Notes: generated from the sequence alone by a model not told the origin. A stretch of DNA of 48,272 bases from Pseudomonas sp. Irchel s3h17 (GCF_900187505.1 NZ_FYDL01000008.1:242465-290736); one strand, 5' to 3'; positions 8,531-19,021 are shown, counted from the first letter of the stretch. Numbers and translations are program-made.

Positions 8531-9445
8531 TCAGGACTTCTTGTCGTCAGCCGCTTTATCAGTCGGTTTGGCGATCAGTGCCTTGAGCTCGTCGCTCATC
8601 GGGAAGTTCAGGTTCAGGCCTTTTGGCGGGATCGGTTGCATGAACCATTTTTCGTAGATCTTGTTGATCTCGCCCGATGCGTAGGTGGCCTTGATGGCGT
8701 CATCCACAGCCTTTTTGAACGGCTCGTCGCCTTTGCGCACCATGCAGCCGTAGATTTCGTAGGACTGTGGAGTGCCGGTCACGGCCCAGTCGCTTGCCTT
8801 CTTGGCCTTGGCCGCTTCACCCGCCAGCAGGGCGTCGTCCATCATGAAGGCCACTGCGCGGCCGGTTTCCAGCATCTGGAACGACTCGCCATGGTCTTTG
8901 GCGGAGATGACGTTCATGCCCATCTGCTTGTCGGCGTTCATCGACTTGAGGATGCGCTCGGACGTGGTGCCGGCGGTGGTCACGACGTTCTTGCCGGCCA
9001 GGTCAGGGAAATCCTTGTACTTGGAGTCTGCCTTGGACAGCAGGCGAGTACCGATTTCGAAGATGCCGACGGAGAAGTCAACTTGCTGCTGACGCTCGAC
9101 GTTGTTGGTGGTGGAACCGCACTCCAGGTCCACGGTGCCGTTCTGCACCAGCGGGATACGGGTTTGCGAAGTCACCAGGTTGTATTTGACCTGGAGGTTC
9201 GGCAAGTCCAGGTCTTTTTTCAGGGCTTCAACGACTTTCAGCTGAATGTCGTGGGAGTAGCCGACCGGTTTGCCGGAAGCGTCTGCAATGTAGGAAAACG
9301 GAATGGAAGCGTCGCGATGGCCCAGGGTGATGGTGCCGGACTCTTTGATCTTCTTCAGGGTGCCGGTGAGTTCGGCGGCGAAAACTGGCGTGCTGATCAG
9401 AGCGGCAGCAATGGCTGCGCCCAGGATATGGGGAACGATGCGCAT
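8531..9445 (-). CDS. aatJ: Periplasmic glutamate/aspartate-binding protein AatJ
   Basis: A 304-residue type-II (GltI-like) solute-binding protein. The signal peptide covers about residues 1-23 (GAAIAAALISTPVFAAEL). Mature motifs of the family: GTITLGHRDASIPFSYI, CGSTTNNVERQQQVDFS and the lobe-two GTTSERILK. It captures glutamate and aspartate in the periplasm for AatQMP. ATG at 9445 is chosen since GAGGAAAA lies just upstream; a TTG directly before it is unlikely. First gene of the operon, transcribed from a sigma54-type promoter at 9562-9578. A CDS of this length is standard. Confidence 0.93.
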   Translation of the reverse strand: MRIVPHILGAAIAAALISTPVFAAELTGTLKKIKESGTITLGHRDASIPFSYIADASGKPVGYSHDIQLKVVEALKKDLDLPNLQVKYNLVTSQTRIPLVQNGTVDLECGSTTNNVERQQQVDFSVGIFEIGTRLLSKADSKYKDFPDLAGKNVVTTAGTTSERILKSMNADKQMGMNVISAKDHGESFQMLETGRAVAFMMDDALLAGEAAKAKKASDWAVTGTPQSYEIYGCMVRKGDEPFKKAVDDAIKATYASGEINKIYEKWFMQPIPPKGLNLNFPMSDELKALIAKPTDKAADDKKS

Positions 9446-9561
9446 CAAATTTTCCTCGACATTGTTTTTTTTATGGAGCCAGTTCTTCGGCTCTCTAGTG
9501 CAGCTGAATGCCTGGAGGGCTCCTGAAGTGTTGGCACCTCAAACATTCGTCCAAGAGTGTA

Positions 9562-9578
9562 GAGCATGAGTCGTGCCA
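9562..9578 (-). promoter_or_regulatory. Sigma54 (-24/-12) promoter of aatJ
   Basis: On the minus strand the site reads TGGCACGACTCATGCTC. GG and GC are separated by exactly 10 nt and TGGCAC matches the -24 element fully. It lies about 117 bp before the aatJ start. Confidence 0.8.
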
Positions 9579-9595
9579 GGCCAGAGCTTTATATT

Positions 9596-9608
9596 TAACT
9601 TATTGATT
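9596..9608 (-). promoter_or_regulatory. IHF site between activator boxes and the aatJ promoter
   Basis: On the minus strand AATCAATAAGTTA matches the IHF consensus WATCAANNNNTTR at every position. It sits in an A/T-rich stretch between the -24/-12 promoter and the upstream boxes, where IHF bending normally brings a sigma54 activator to the polymerase. Confidence 0.6.
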
Positions 9609-9654
9609 TATAAGGATATTAAATATTTGTTGCGGCGGTGTGCAAGAAGGAAGG

Positions 9655-9668
9655 TCCGGTTAACCGAA
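9655..9668. promoter_or_regulatory. AauR upstream activator box 1 (one mismatch)
   Basis: TCCGGTTAACCGAA differs at one base from TTCGG-N4-CCGAA, the inverted repeat I recall as the AauR target in P. putida. Its centre is 31 bp (three helix turns) from box 2. Confidence 0.65.
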
Positions 9669-9685
9669 TCGACCGCAGAGTCGCG

Positions 9686-9699
9686 TTCGGAAAACCGAA
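9686..9699. promoter_or_regulatory. AauR upstream activator box 2 (exact)
   Basis: TTCGGAAAACCGAA is an exact TTCGG-N4-CCGAA palindrome, about 125 bp upstream of the -12 element of the aatJ promoter. This is a usual distance for a sigma54 enhancer. Confidence 0.75.
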
Positions 9700-9758
9700 T
9701 GCATTTCTGTCGGTATTGCCCACTTTGCCCGGGAGCGATCAGGGGCATCAGAATGTAC

Positions 9759-9792
9759 AAAGCCCCTGGGCCTTTCGGTGCCAGGGGCTTTT
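9759..9792 (-). terminator. Terminator after glpD, bidirectional shape
   Basis: AAAGCCCCTGG and CCAGGGGCTTTT form an 11-bp stem 19 bp past the glpD stop. It separates glpD from the aat control region. Confidence 0.75.
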
Positions 9793-9810
9793 GATCCATC
9801 GAATCGGCAA

Positions 9811-11346
9811 TCAGGCCGCTTCGATCTTCCGGCGGTTCATTTCAACCGTGTTCAAGTATTGCTGAACCTTCGCTTGCTCGTCCTGGGTGGTGAACAAGCC
9901 CAGTTTGCTGCGGCGCCACAGGATGTCGTGAGCGGTGGTAGCCCATTCTTCGCTGCACAGGTAATCGACTTCGCGGCTGTAGAGGCCGCCGCCCAGGTGT
10001 TCGCCCAGGTCGTTCAGGCTCTGCACGCCTTCGAGCATGCGCCAGGTGCGGCTGCCATAGGTGGTGGCCCAGCGCCGGGCGATTTCCGTTGGCACCCAGT
10101 CGAATTTGTCGTGAATCAACGCGCTCAAGGCCTGGGGGGTGGTCATGTCTTCGCCGCCTGGCAGGGTCGCACTGGCGGTCCAGCCTGGCTTGATGTCCTT
10201 GAAGTAAGGGGCCAGTTGCGCCATGGCTGATTCGGCCAGCTTGCGGTAGGTGGTCAGCTTGCCGCCGAACACCGACAGCAGCGGGGCTTCTTCGCCGCTG
10301 CCGGACAGCGCCAGGGTGTAGTCCCGGGTCACGGCCGACGGGTTGTCGGACTCGTCGTTGCACAGTGGGCGAACACCGGAATAGGTGTGCAGGATGTCCT
10401 CGCGGCTGATCTGCTTCTTGAAGTGCGCATTGACGACCTTGATCAGGTAGTCGGTCTCGCCCTCGGTGATCGCGACTTTGGCTGGATCGCCCGTGTATTC
10501 ACGGTCCGTGGTGCCAATCAGGGTGAAGTGATTGAGGTACGGGATCGTGAACACGATGCGCTGATCTTCGTTTTGCAGGATATGCGCGTGTTCGCCTTCG
10601 TACAGCTTCGGCACGATCAGGTGGCTGCCCTGGATCAGGCGGATGCCGTAGGGCGATTCCATCTTCAGGTCGTCGCGAATGAACTTGGCGACCCATGGGC
10701 CGGCAGCGTTCACCAGCGCCTTGGCGCAGATCGAGAACAGGCTGCCGTCGGCACGCTCCAGGTGCAGGTGCCACAGGCCTTTGCTACGACGGGCACTGAC
10801 GCAGCGGGTCTGGGTGTGGACGTGGGCACCTTTTTCGCGGGCAGCCATGGCGTTGAGCACCACGAGGCGGGCGTCGTCGACCCAGCAATCGGAGTACTCG
10901 AAGCCCTTGGTGATTTCGCTTTTCAGTGCGCTGTCGGCGCCGAATTTCAGGCTTCTGGAGCCGGCGAGTTTCTCGCGCTTGCCCAGGTGGTCATACAGGA
11001 ACAGGCCGGCACGGATCATCCACGCCGGACGCAGGTGCGGGCGGTGAGGCAGCACGAAGCGCATCTGCTTGACGATGTGTGGCGCCTTGGCCAGCAGCAC
11101 TTCCCGTTCTGCCAGGGCCTCGCGCACCAGGCGGAATTCGTAGTGTTCGAGGTAGCGCAGGCCGCCGTGGATCAGCTTGCTGCTGGCGGACGAGGTGTGG
11201 CTGGCCAGATCGTCCTTTTCGCAAAGGAACACCGAGAGACCGCGGCCGGCGGCATCCGCTGCAATCCCGACACCGTTGATCCCGCCACCGATTACGGCAA
11301 TGTCATAGATCTCGGCAAGTGGGGGCGGCAAGGTGGAAGTGGGCAT
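9811..11346 (-). CDS. glpD: Aerobic glycerol-3-phosphate dehydrogenase GlpD
   Basis: A 511-residue FAD enzyme that oxidises sn-glycerol-3-phosphate to dihydroxyacetone phosphate at the inner membrane and passes electrons to quinone. The N-terminal FAD-binding fold is VIGGGINGVGIAADAAGRG (residues 18-36), followed by the family stretch SSASSKLIHGGLRYLEHYEF. The second flavin-domain signature VNAAGPWV lies mid-protein, and a C-terminal DAO domain follows. Usual length. It is the last gene of the glycerol cluster, with a gap of 361 bp from glpR holding REPs and GlpR-like sites, so it probably has its own promoter. Confidence 0.96.
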   Translation of the reverse strand: MPTSTLPPPLAEIYDIAVIGGGINGVGIAADAAGRGLSVFLCEKDDLASHTSSASSKLIHGGLRYLEHYEFRLVREALAEREVLLAKAPHIVKQMRFVLPHRPHLRPAWMIRAGLFLYDHLGKREKLAGSRSLKFGADSALKSEITKGFEYSDCWVDDARLVVLNAMAAREKGAHVHTQTRCVSARRSKGLWHLHLERADGSLFSICAKALVNAAGPWVAKFIRDDLKMESPYGIRLIQGSHLIVPKLYEGEHAHILQNEDQRIVFTIPYLNHFTLIGTTDREYTGDPAKVAITEGETDYLIKVVNAHFKKQISREDILHTYSGVRPLCNDESDNPSAVTRDYTLALSGSGEEAPLLSVFGGKLTTYRKLAESAMAQLAPYFKDIKPGWTASATLPGGEDMTTPQALSALIHDKFDWVPTEIARRWATTYGSRTWRMLEGVQSLNDLGEHLGGGLYSREVDYLCSEEWATTAHDILWRRSKLGLFTTQDEQAKVQQYLNTVEMNRRKIEAA

Positions 11347-11382
11347 CGGCAGGCCTCGGGCTCTTTATGATTTCTGTATTGG

Positions 11383-11412
11383 AATTCGAACATGAATGTT
11401 CATTTGCGAAAA
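11383..11412. promoter_or_regulatory. Candidate GlpR operator before glpD
   Basis: A perfect 6+2+6 palindrome GAACATGAATGTTC (11388-11401) is followed by ATTTGCGAAAAT, resembling the E. coli GlpR pattern ATGTTCG-N-CGAACAT. A second half-site-like run, AATTTTCGAACATTAATG, lies at about 11485-11502. Assignment to GlpR is inferred from position. Confidence 0.45.
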
Positions 11413-11517
11413 TGGTAGCTCATTAAGGCGGGCGCAGCCAGTCGACTTCGATTGAAAAAACTCATCGAAGGAGGCTTAAAGGAAAATTTTCGAACATTAA
11501 TGCGAGGCGCGGCTCTT

Positions 11518-11690
11518 TTGTGGCGAGGGAGCTTGCTCCCGCTGGGCCGGTCCGCGTTCGGGGCAAAGCAGGCCCGAAACCAATCAACCGAGTTCATTCA
11601 GATGCACCCGACCCGCCGGGTGTGCGACGGCTTCGCCGCCGAGCGGGAGCAAGCTCCCTCGCCACAGCAAGCTCCCTTGCCACGGGGGAG
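11518..11690. repeat. REPIN with an extra truncated REP in the glpD-glpR gap
   Basis: GTGGCGAGGGAGCTTGCTCC at 11520 faces a reverse copy at about 11644-11665. A third, shortened copy (AGCAAGCTCCCTTGCCAC) follows at once at 11667-11684. Confidence 0.85.
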
Positions 11691-11707
11691 CTTTGCTGCT
11701 GGGGGGA

Positions 11708-12463
11708 TTAAACGACTTCGAGCCGAATCTTGTGCTGGTTCAGCAGTTGCGCCAAGGCAGGTACCGGCTGCTGGTCAGTTACCAGGCAGTCGATCAGGCT
11801 GATGGGGCCCAGGCGAATCATGGCGTTGCGCCCGAACTTGCTGGAGTCGGCCGCCAGGATCACTTGCCGGGCGTTGGCGATGATCGCCTGGGAGACCCGT
11901 ACTTCCTGGTAGTCGAAGTCCAGCAGGCTGCCATCCTCGTCGATGCCGCTGATGCCCACCAGGGCATAGTCGACCTTGAACTGGTTGATGAAGTCGACAC
12001 TGGCCTGGCCGACAACACCGCCATCGCGGCGTACGTTACCGCCGGTGAGCAGCACATCGAAGTCGTCCTTGGCGCTGAGCATCGAGGCGACGTGCAGGTT
12101 GTTGGTGATGATCTTCAGGTGGCTGTGGTTGAGCAGCGCCCGAGCGATGGATTCGGTGGTGGTGCCGATATTGATGAACAGCGAGGCGTGGTCGGGGATT
12201 TGCCGGGCAATGGCTTCGCCGATGCGCTGTTTTTCGTCGCGCATCTGGTCGGCGCGCATGGCATACGCGGTGTTTTCCACGCTGGAGTCATAGGCCGCGC
12301 CGCCATGGTAGCGACGCAACAGATTGTCTTCGGCCAGTTGATTGATGTCGCGGCGGATGGTCTGCGGTGTAACAACGAACAGTTGAGCCATTTCCTCGAT
12401 GCTGACGTAACCGCGTTCGCGGACCAATTCGAGGATTTGCTGCTGACGGGGAGGCAGATTCAT
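11708..12463 (-). CDS. glpR: Glycerol regulon repressor GlpR (DeoR family)
   Basis: A 251-residue DeoR-type repressor. The N-terminal winged HTH is at 1-57 ([20 protein letters not shown], then [12 protein letters not shown]), and the C-terminal sugar-phosphate sensing domain contains [15 protein letters not shown]. It would bind glp promoters and be released by glycerol-3-phosphate. ATG at 12463 has AAGGAAG upstream; a longer frame from 12535 lacks one and adds no recognised sequence. It lies between glpK and glpD, the usual Pseudomonas order. Confidence 0.93.
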   Translation of the reverse strand: MNLPPRQQQILELVRERGYVSIEEMAQLFVVTPQTIRRDINQLAEDNLLRRYHGGAAYDSSVENTAYAMRADQMRDEKQRIGEAIARQIPDHASLFINIGTTTESIARALLNHSHLKIITNNLHVASMLSAKDDFDVLLTGGNVRRDGGVVGQASVDFINQFKVDYALVGISGIDEDGSLLDFDYQEVRVSQAIIANARQVILAADSSKFGRNAMIRLGPISLIDCLVTDQQPVPALAQLLNQHKIRLEVV

Positions 12464-12531
12464 GGGGCTTCCTTTGGGCTGCCGTGCAAAATTTTCCCAT
12501 GATGACGCAGGAATCTGCTCCCTACCAGTTT

Positions 12532-12621
12532 CCAAACAACGTGAAAGCTACTGCGATCGTCAATCCTGCGTTAAAAACAGGCTCGTCTTTCCTTCGCTCA
12601 CTACGCTTTCACACTGTTTGG
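12532..12621. repeat. 90-bp inverted-repeat element between glpR and glpK
   Basis: CCAAACAACGTGAAAGC on the left pairs with CTACGCTTTCACACTGTTTGG on the right. The interior carries ATCCTGCGTT, then CAGGCTCGTC. The same ATCCTGCGTT core occurs in the element at 8249-8405, suggesting one family of miniature elements. Confidence 0.6.
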
Positions 12622-12649
12622 ACATGCAGATACGAGTGCTCAGCCCGGT

Positions 12650-14200
<1,551 letters not shown>

Positions 14201-14232
14201 TCAAGGATGGGCAGGACCGCGCGCCGCCGCTT

Positions 14233-15084
14233 TCAGGAAACTCGTGGTTTGCCGTCAATGGCAGGTTCTGCATCCTTTGTAGCAGGTTCGGCGCCAGGCA
14301 GATGGCGGGCAATGAGCCCGCGATAGGCCGCGGCACCGAGGCAGGCACCGACAATCGGTGCAAAGACAGGAATCAGGAAGTAAGGAATATCGCGGCCGCC
14401 AGTGAAGGAAATTTCACCCCAGCCAGCGAAGAAAGTCATCAGTTTCGGACCGAAGTCACGTGCCGGGTTCATCGCGAAGCCGGTCAGCGGGCCCATCGAA
14501 CTGCCAATCACCGCGATCAGCAGGCCAATCAGTAACGGTGCCAGCGGGCCTTTCGGCAGGCCATTGTTGTCGTCGGTCAGGGACATGATCACGCTCATCA
14601 GGATCGCAGTGATGATGACCTCGACCAGGAACGCCTGGCCTGTCGACAGGGCAGGGTTGGGGAAGGTGGAGAACACGGATGCCAGTTCAAGGCTGGCCTG
14701 GCTGCCACGGACCATTTGATGGCTTTGTTCGAAATCGAAGAACAGGTTGCTGTAAAGCGTGTAAACCAACAAGGCGGCGCAGAAGGCGCCAGCGACCTGG
14801 GAGAAGATGTAGAACGGCAGTTTGCGTTTTTCAAAGTCGGTGAAAATGCTCAGGGCAATACTGACGGCCGGGTTCAGGTGCGCGCCGGAAACGCCCGCGG
14901 TCAGGTAGATCGCCATGCTCACGCCAACCCCCCAGATAATGCTGATTTCCCACAGGCCGAAGCTGGCGCCGGCGACTTTGAGCGCCGCAACGCAACCGGT
15001 ACCAAAGAAGATCAGTAAGGCCGTGCCCAGGAATTCGGCCATGCATTGGCTCGAGAGCGAAGGTTGCTGTAAAGCAGTTGTCAT
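14233..15084 (-). CDS. glpF: Glycerol uptake facilitator GlpF
   Basis: A 283-residue aquaglyceroporin with six membrane helices and two pore half-helices. Both NPA motifs are present: SGAHLNPAVSIALS in the first half and GFAMNPARDFGPK in the second, the Asp after NPAR marking a glycerol-permeable channel. ATG at 15084 is preceded by GAGGTTTT; the longer frame from 15147 is not needed. First gene of the glycerol cluster, so glp transcription likely starts in the AT-rich region 15190-15240. Confidence 0.94.
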   Translation of the reverse strand: MTTALQQPSLSSQCMAEFLGTALLIFFGTGCVAALKVAGASFGLWEISIIWGVGVSMAIYLTAGVSGAHLNPAVSIALSIFTDFEKRKLPFYIFSQVAGAFCAALLVYTLYSNLFFDFEQSHQMVRGSQASLELASVFSTFPNPALSTGQAFLVEVIITAILMSVIMSLTDDNNGLPKGPLAPLLIGLLIAVIGSSMGPLTGFAMNPARDFGPKLMTFFAGWGEISFTGGRDIPYFLIPVFAPIVGACLGAAAYRGLIARHLPGAEPATKDAEPAIDGKPRVS

Positions 15085-15259
15085 TGAAAACCTCGGTTTT
15101 TGTTGTTGTCTGGCGCTGCTTCCGAAAGGGCTGAGCGCGATTTTCACCGAGGCAGGATCCCCATCCTGGTCTCGGCTTGCTGCCGGGTGTTGCGTAGGAA
15201 TCTTCGCATATATTCAGATTCGAAAAAATATAGACAAGAAACGCTGCTGTCAAAGGTCG

Positions 15260-15281
15260 AAAGTGAACGGTCGGTCACTTT
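15260..15281. promoter_or_regulatory. Perfect 7+8+7 palindrome between glpF and the YbaK gene
   Basis: AAAGTGA and TCACTTT flank ACGGTCGG in the divergent gap, about 175 bp from each gene. The architecture suits a dimeric repressor but no binding protein can be named. Confidence 0.35.
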
Positions 15282-15453
15282 TAAACTGACGGCTTGATGA
15301 ATGATTGCGGGTTCGAGGTGTGGAAGCGTCCTGGTCTGGCTCTCCAGGTTGGCGCCTGTCGAGGGATAAAACGCTGGCCATGGAGCCTTTTGCTGTCTGA
15401 TGTCCTAGAATCCGGCGCAACATTTTTGTTGTTTTGCCTCGCTTGGAGCTGCC

Positions 15454-15924
15454 ATGACCCCCGCATTGGATCTGCTGAAAAAAGTTCGAGCCGAACATCG
15501 CGTGCACAGTTATGAACATGATCCGAAGGCCGCCTCGTATGGGCTGGAGGCTGCGGAAAAGCTGGGATTGGACCCCGCGCGAGTATTCAAGACGTTGCTG
15601 GCGGCGAGTGAAAAGGGCGAGTTGCTGGTTGCTGTGGTGCCAGTCGTCGGAAGCCTGGACCTCAAGGCGCTGGCCCAGGCCGCGGGGGTAAAGAAAGTCG
15701 AGATGGCCGACCCTGCCGCCGCGCAACGGGCGACCGGCTATTTGTTGGGCGGCATCAGCCCGTTGGGACAAAAGAAGCGTCTGCGTACCTTCATCGATAA
15801 CAGTGCCCAACCGTTGGCAAGTGTTTATGTCAGTGCCGGGCGGCGGGGCCTGGAGGTCGAGTTGGCGGCGTCAGTGCTGGCCGAGCACACCAACGCCACC
15901 TTTGCCGATATCGGTCGCGGCTGA
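15454..15924 (+). CDS. ybaK: YbaK/EbsC-type Cys-tRNA(Pro) deacylase
   Basis: A 156-residue single-domain editing enzyme that hydrolyses mischarged Cys-tRNA(Pro), working in trans with ProRS. The catalytic Lys46 lies in RVFKTLLA. The stretch GGISPLGQKKRLRTFID and a closing G-x-x-GLEVEL complete the YbaK fold. Length is standard. Independent transcription unit, divergent from glpF. Confidence 0.9.
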   Translation: MTPALDLLKKVRAEHRVHSYEHDPKAASYGLEAAEKLGLDPARVFKTLLAASEKGELLVAVVPVVGSLDLKALAQAAGVKKVEMADPAAAQRATGYLLGGISPLGQKKRLRTFIDNSAQPLASVYVSAGRRGLEVELAASVLAEHTNATFADIGRG

Positions 15925-16024
15925 CGACCGCGCTGTATGGTGAAAATTGGCCGGCTCTGTCTCTGCCCGGTTGGCGACGGTTACTGCATGCTCGCGCCCG
16001 ACTTATCACAAGGGGGTCCGCGCC

Positions 16025-16807
16025 ATGCAGTTAGCGTTTCATCAGGTCGATGCGTTCAGCGAGCGCCCGTTCAGTGGCAATCCGGCGATGGTCTATCGGC
16101 TCGATGCCTGGCTCAGTGATGAGCTGATGCAACAAATCGCCGCCGAACACAACCTCGCCGAAACGGCGTTTGTGGTGCGCGAAGCCGAGGGTTGGCGTAT
16201 TCGCTGGTTCACGCCTGCTACCGAAGTACCCTTGTGTGGGCATGCGACGCTGGCCAGTGCCTATGTATTGTTCGAGGTCTTTCACGAGCCGGCCGAGCGC
16301 CTGGACTTCATCAGCCAGTCCGGCCCCTTGAGCGTGACTCGGGAAGGCGAGCGGCTGTGGCTGGACTTTCCTGCCATCGAGGCGCGTGACGTGCAGGATC
16401 ACCAGCAAGTGGCGCGGGCACTGGGGGTGCAACCGGTCGAGGTGCTGGGTTCAAACGAGTTGTTGGTGGTGCTGGCGTCAGAGCAGGCAGTCATCGATTG
16501 CCAGCCTGACATGGCTGCGCTGGCGAAGCTGCCTTGGCTGGGGGCGATCGTGACGGCCCGTGGAGCGCAGCATGATTTCGTGTCGAGGTATTTTGCCCCG
16601 GCCATCGGTATCAACGAGGACCCGGTCACCGGATCGACCCATTGCCTGTTGATCCCCTATTGGGCGCAGCGTCTGGACAAAACCAGGCTGACGGCGTTTC
16701 AGCGTTCGGCGCGGGGAGGGGAGTTGTTCTGCCGCCTGGAAGGCAGTCGGGTGAAAATCGGCGGTCATGCGACGCTGGTGGCCAGCGGGACCTTGATGTT
16801 GGGGTGA
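16025..16807 (+). CDS. PhzF family isomerase-like protein
   Basis: A 260-residue protein with the duplicated diaminopimelate-epimerase-like PhzF fold. FSGNPAMV (18-25) and NLAETAFVV hold the catalytic Glu at about 46; the second half has PAIGINEDPVTGSTHCLL, whose Asp and Gly-Ser-Thr line the active site. True PhzF isomerises DHHA in phenazine synthesis, but no phz gene is near, so this is one of the many unassigned homologues. ATG at 16025 has GGGGTCCGCGCC before it; the open frame further upstream is not supported. Confidence 0.85.
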   Translation: MQLAFHQVDAFSERPFSGNPAMVYRLDAWLSDELMQQIAAEHNLAETAFVVREAEGWRIRWFTPATEVPLCGHATLASAYVLFEVFHEPAERLDFISQSGPLSVTREGERLWLDFPAIEARDVQDHQQVARALGVQPVEVLGSNELLVVLASEQAVIDCQPDMAALAKLPWLGAIVTARGAQHDFVSRYFAPAIGINEDPVTGSTHCLLIPYWAQRLDKTRLTAFQRSARGGELFCRLEGSRVKIGGHATLVASGTLMLG

Positions 16808-16852
16808 TGGTGTCACTGGGGGAGCGAGCACCTCGCTCGCTCCCTGCACTGT

Positions 16853-17962
16853 TCAGCTGGCAGTACTGTACCGCCGAACCCCTGACTCGATCTGCGTAAT
16901 CTGCGCGGCCATGCTGCCGGACGCCTGGAACAGCACCAGGTGTTCAGCCGCCACGCGAATCCCGACTTCGGCGCCGACCAGATGGTCGGCGTGGCTTGGA
17001 AAGATCGACTCCAGCTGGCTGCCCGTCGGCAGTTGCAGGCGATAGAGGGTCGAGGCACCGAGGAACGACTTGCCCACAATCCGTGCTCTCAGCGGGCTGT
17101 CGGGGGCGTAGACAATGTCGTCGGGACGCAGCAACACGTCCACGGCACCGCCGATTGGCCAGGTGTACGCACGATTACCACGCAGTTCGCCGAGCTCGGT
17201 TTGCACCGATTCGGGGGTCTGCAACTGGCCGCGAATGAAGTAGCCCTGGCCGATAAAACTGGCAACGAAAGGCGTCAGTGGTTCGTGGTACAGGTTGTAG
17301 GGCGTGTCCCACTGTTCCAGCCGGCCTTCCTTGAATACCCCGACCTGGTCGCTGACCGCGAAGGCTTCTTCCTGGTCGTGCGTCACCAGAATCGCACTGG
17401 TGCCCCGGCTCTTGAGGATATCCCGGACTTCGTGGCTCAACTTGCGTCGCAATTCGCCATCGAGGTTGGAAAACGGTTCGTCCAGCAACAAGAGTTGTGG
17501 CTCTGGCGCCAGGGCCCGGGCCAGTGCGACCCGTTGCTGCTGGCCGCCAGACAGTTCGTGGGGGAAGCGCTTGCCCAGGTGCTTGAGATTGACCAGCTCC
17601 AGCATCTCGGCGGTGACCCGTTCTTTGTCCGGGTGTTTGCGAATGCCGAAGGCAATGTTGTCGGCCACGCTCAGGTGCGGAAACAGGGCATAGTCCTGGA
17701 ACACCATGCCGATCCGGCGTTTCTCCGGGGCGAGGGTAAAGCCGGCGCTGGAGATGGTTTCCCCCGCCAACTGGATTTCCCCTTCGTGAATTGGCTCGAA
17801 GCCCGCAATCGCGCGCAGGGTCGTGGTCTTGCCGCAACCGGATGAACCGAGCAGGCAGCCGATGTCGCCGGCATTGAGGTGCAGGTTGAGGTTCTGAACG
17901 ACCCGCTGGTCTTGATAACCGCAGGCCAGGTTGCGCAGGTTCAGCAGTAATGGATGGCTCAT
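16853..17962 (-). CDS. ABC transporter ATP-binding protein (FbpC/PotA type), solitary
   Basis: A 369-residue ATPase. Walker [10 protein letters not shown] is at 39-47, the signature LSGGQQQR at 137-144 and Walker B LLLLDEP at 157-163. A C-terminal TOBE-like regulatory domain follows from about 285 (VLLRPDDIV, then [12 protein letters not shown]), as in iron(III), spermidine and sulfate importers. The best resemblance is to Fe(III) importer ATPases. Its ATG overlaps the argF stop (ATGA), so it is translated with argF, yet no permease or binding protein is adjacent. The same pairing exists in P. aeruginosa as I recall it. The substrate is unknown. Confidence 0.85.
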   Translation of the reverse strand: MSHPLLLNLRNLACGYQDQRVVQNLNLHLNAGDIGCLLGSSGCGKTTTLRAIAGFEPIHEGEIQLAGETISSAGFTLAPEKRRIGMVFQDYALFPHLSVADNIAFGIRKHPDKERVTAEMLELVNLKHLGKRFPHELSGGQQQRVALARALAPEPQLLLLDEPFSNLDGELRRKLSHEVRDILKSRGTSAILVTHDQEEAFAVSDQVGVFKEGRLEQWDTPYNLYHEPLTPFVASFIGQGYFIRGQLQTPESVQTELGELRGNRAYTWPIGGAVDVLLRPDDIVYAPDSPLRARIVGKSFLGASTLYRLQLPTGSQLESIFPSHADHLVGAEVGIRVAAEHLVLFQASGSMAAQITQIESGVRRYSTAS

Positions 17963-18879
17963 GCGTGATGGTACGCAGGCTCGACGAGAAACTCGAGCAA
18001 GGCCTTTTGCGCGTGAAGACGGTTTTCTGCCTGGTCCCAGGCGACTGAGCGCGGGTCATCCAGCAGGTCGAGGCTGATTTCTTCGCCACGGTGGGCGGGC
18101 AGGCAGTGCATGAACAGGACATCCTCTGCGGCCAGATCGAGCAGGGCGCGATTGACCTGAAACGGCGCGAACAATGTGAGGCGCTTGGCGGTTTCTTCTT
18201 CCTGGCCCATGGAGGTCCAGACGTCGGTGCTGACCAGATGAGCGCCCAGCACGGCATCCTTGGGATCGCGGACGATGGTCACGCGGTCGCCAGCCAAGGC
18301 CACGAATTCCGGGTTGGGTTCGTAGCCCTCGGGGCAGGCGATGCGCAACTGGAAGTCGAACTGGATGGCGGCTTCTATATAGCTGTTGCACATGTTGTTG
18401 CCGTCGCCGATCCAGGCGACGGTCTTGCCCTGGATCGAACCGCGATGCTCAAGGAAGGTCTGCATGTCGGCCAGCAGCTGGCACGGGTGCAGGTCATCGG
18501 ACAAGCCGTTGATCACCGGTACGCGCGAGTTGGCGGCAAATTCGGTCAGGGTGCTGTGGGCGAAGGTGCGGATCATCACCGCATCGAGCATGCGCGACAT
18601 GACGATGGCGCAGTCGCCGATCGGCTCGCCGCGCCCCAGCTGGGTGTCGCGCGGCGAAAGGAAAATCGCCTGGCCGCCCAGCTGGATCATGCCGGCTTCG
18701 AACGACAGGCGGGTGCGGGTCGAGGACTTCTCGAAAATCATGCCCAGGACGCGGTTTTTCAACGGCTCGAACAGTACGCCGCGGTTACGCAGGTCTTTGA
18801 GCTCAATGCCTCGACGGATCACGCTGACCAGCTCTTCGGGCGTGCAATCCATCAGGGAGAGAAAGTGCCTTGCGCTCAT
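17959..18879 (-). CDS. argF: Anabolic ornithine carbamoyltransferase ArgF
   Basis: A 306-residue enzyme joining carbamoyl phosphate and ornithine to give citrulline in arginine synthesis. The carbamoyl-phosphate loop [10 protein letters not shown] is at 52-61, [11 protein letters not shown] carries the second phosphate contact, and [11 protein letters not shown] holds the catalytic Cys near the C-terminus. Two adjacent ATG codons exist (18882 and 18879); I prefer the second because Pseudomonas ArgF begins MSARHFLSL. ArgR-like half-sites lie about 100-140 bp upstream (18985-19021). Overlaps the downstream ABC ATPase gene. Confidence 0.95.
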   Translation of the reverse strand: MSARHFLSLMDCTPEELVSVIRRGIELKDLRNRGVLFEPLKNRVLGMIFEKSSTRTRLSFEAGMIQLGGQAIFLSPRDTQLGRGEPIGDCAIVMSRMLDAVMIRTFAHSTLTEFAANSRVPVINGLSDDLHPCQLLADMQTFLEHRGSIQGKTVAWIGDGNNMCNSYIEAAIQFDFQLRIACPEGYEPNPEFVALAGDRVTIVRDPKDAVLGAHLVSTDVWTSMGQEEETAKRLTLFAPFQVNRALLDLAAEDVLFMHCLPAHRGEEISLDLLDDPRSVAWDQAENRLHAQKALLEFLVEPAYHHA

Positions 18880-18984
18880 CATTGACTACCTTTTTGCAAC
18901 GGACCGCAGATACTCAAAGCCTTGTTTCATTGGAAAACGGGCGAGACCTGCGGCGTAAGCCGCACGGGGCGACGAAATAGGGGG

Positions 18985-19021
18985 AGGCGCGATATTGACA
19001 CTAAATGTCGCGTCTTACCAA
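18985..19021. promoter_or_regulatory. ArgR-like operator before argF
   Basis: TGTCGC-N8-AA (19006-19021) matches the Pseudomonas ArgR half-site I recall exactly. A weaker copy, AGGCGC-N8-CA, lies exactly 21 bp before it, the spacing expected of tandem ArgR half-sites. Confidence 0.55.
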
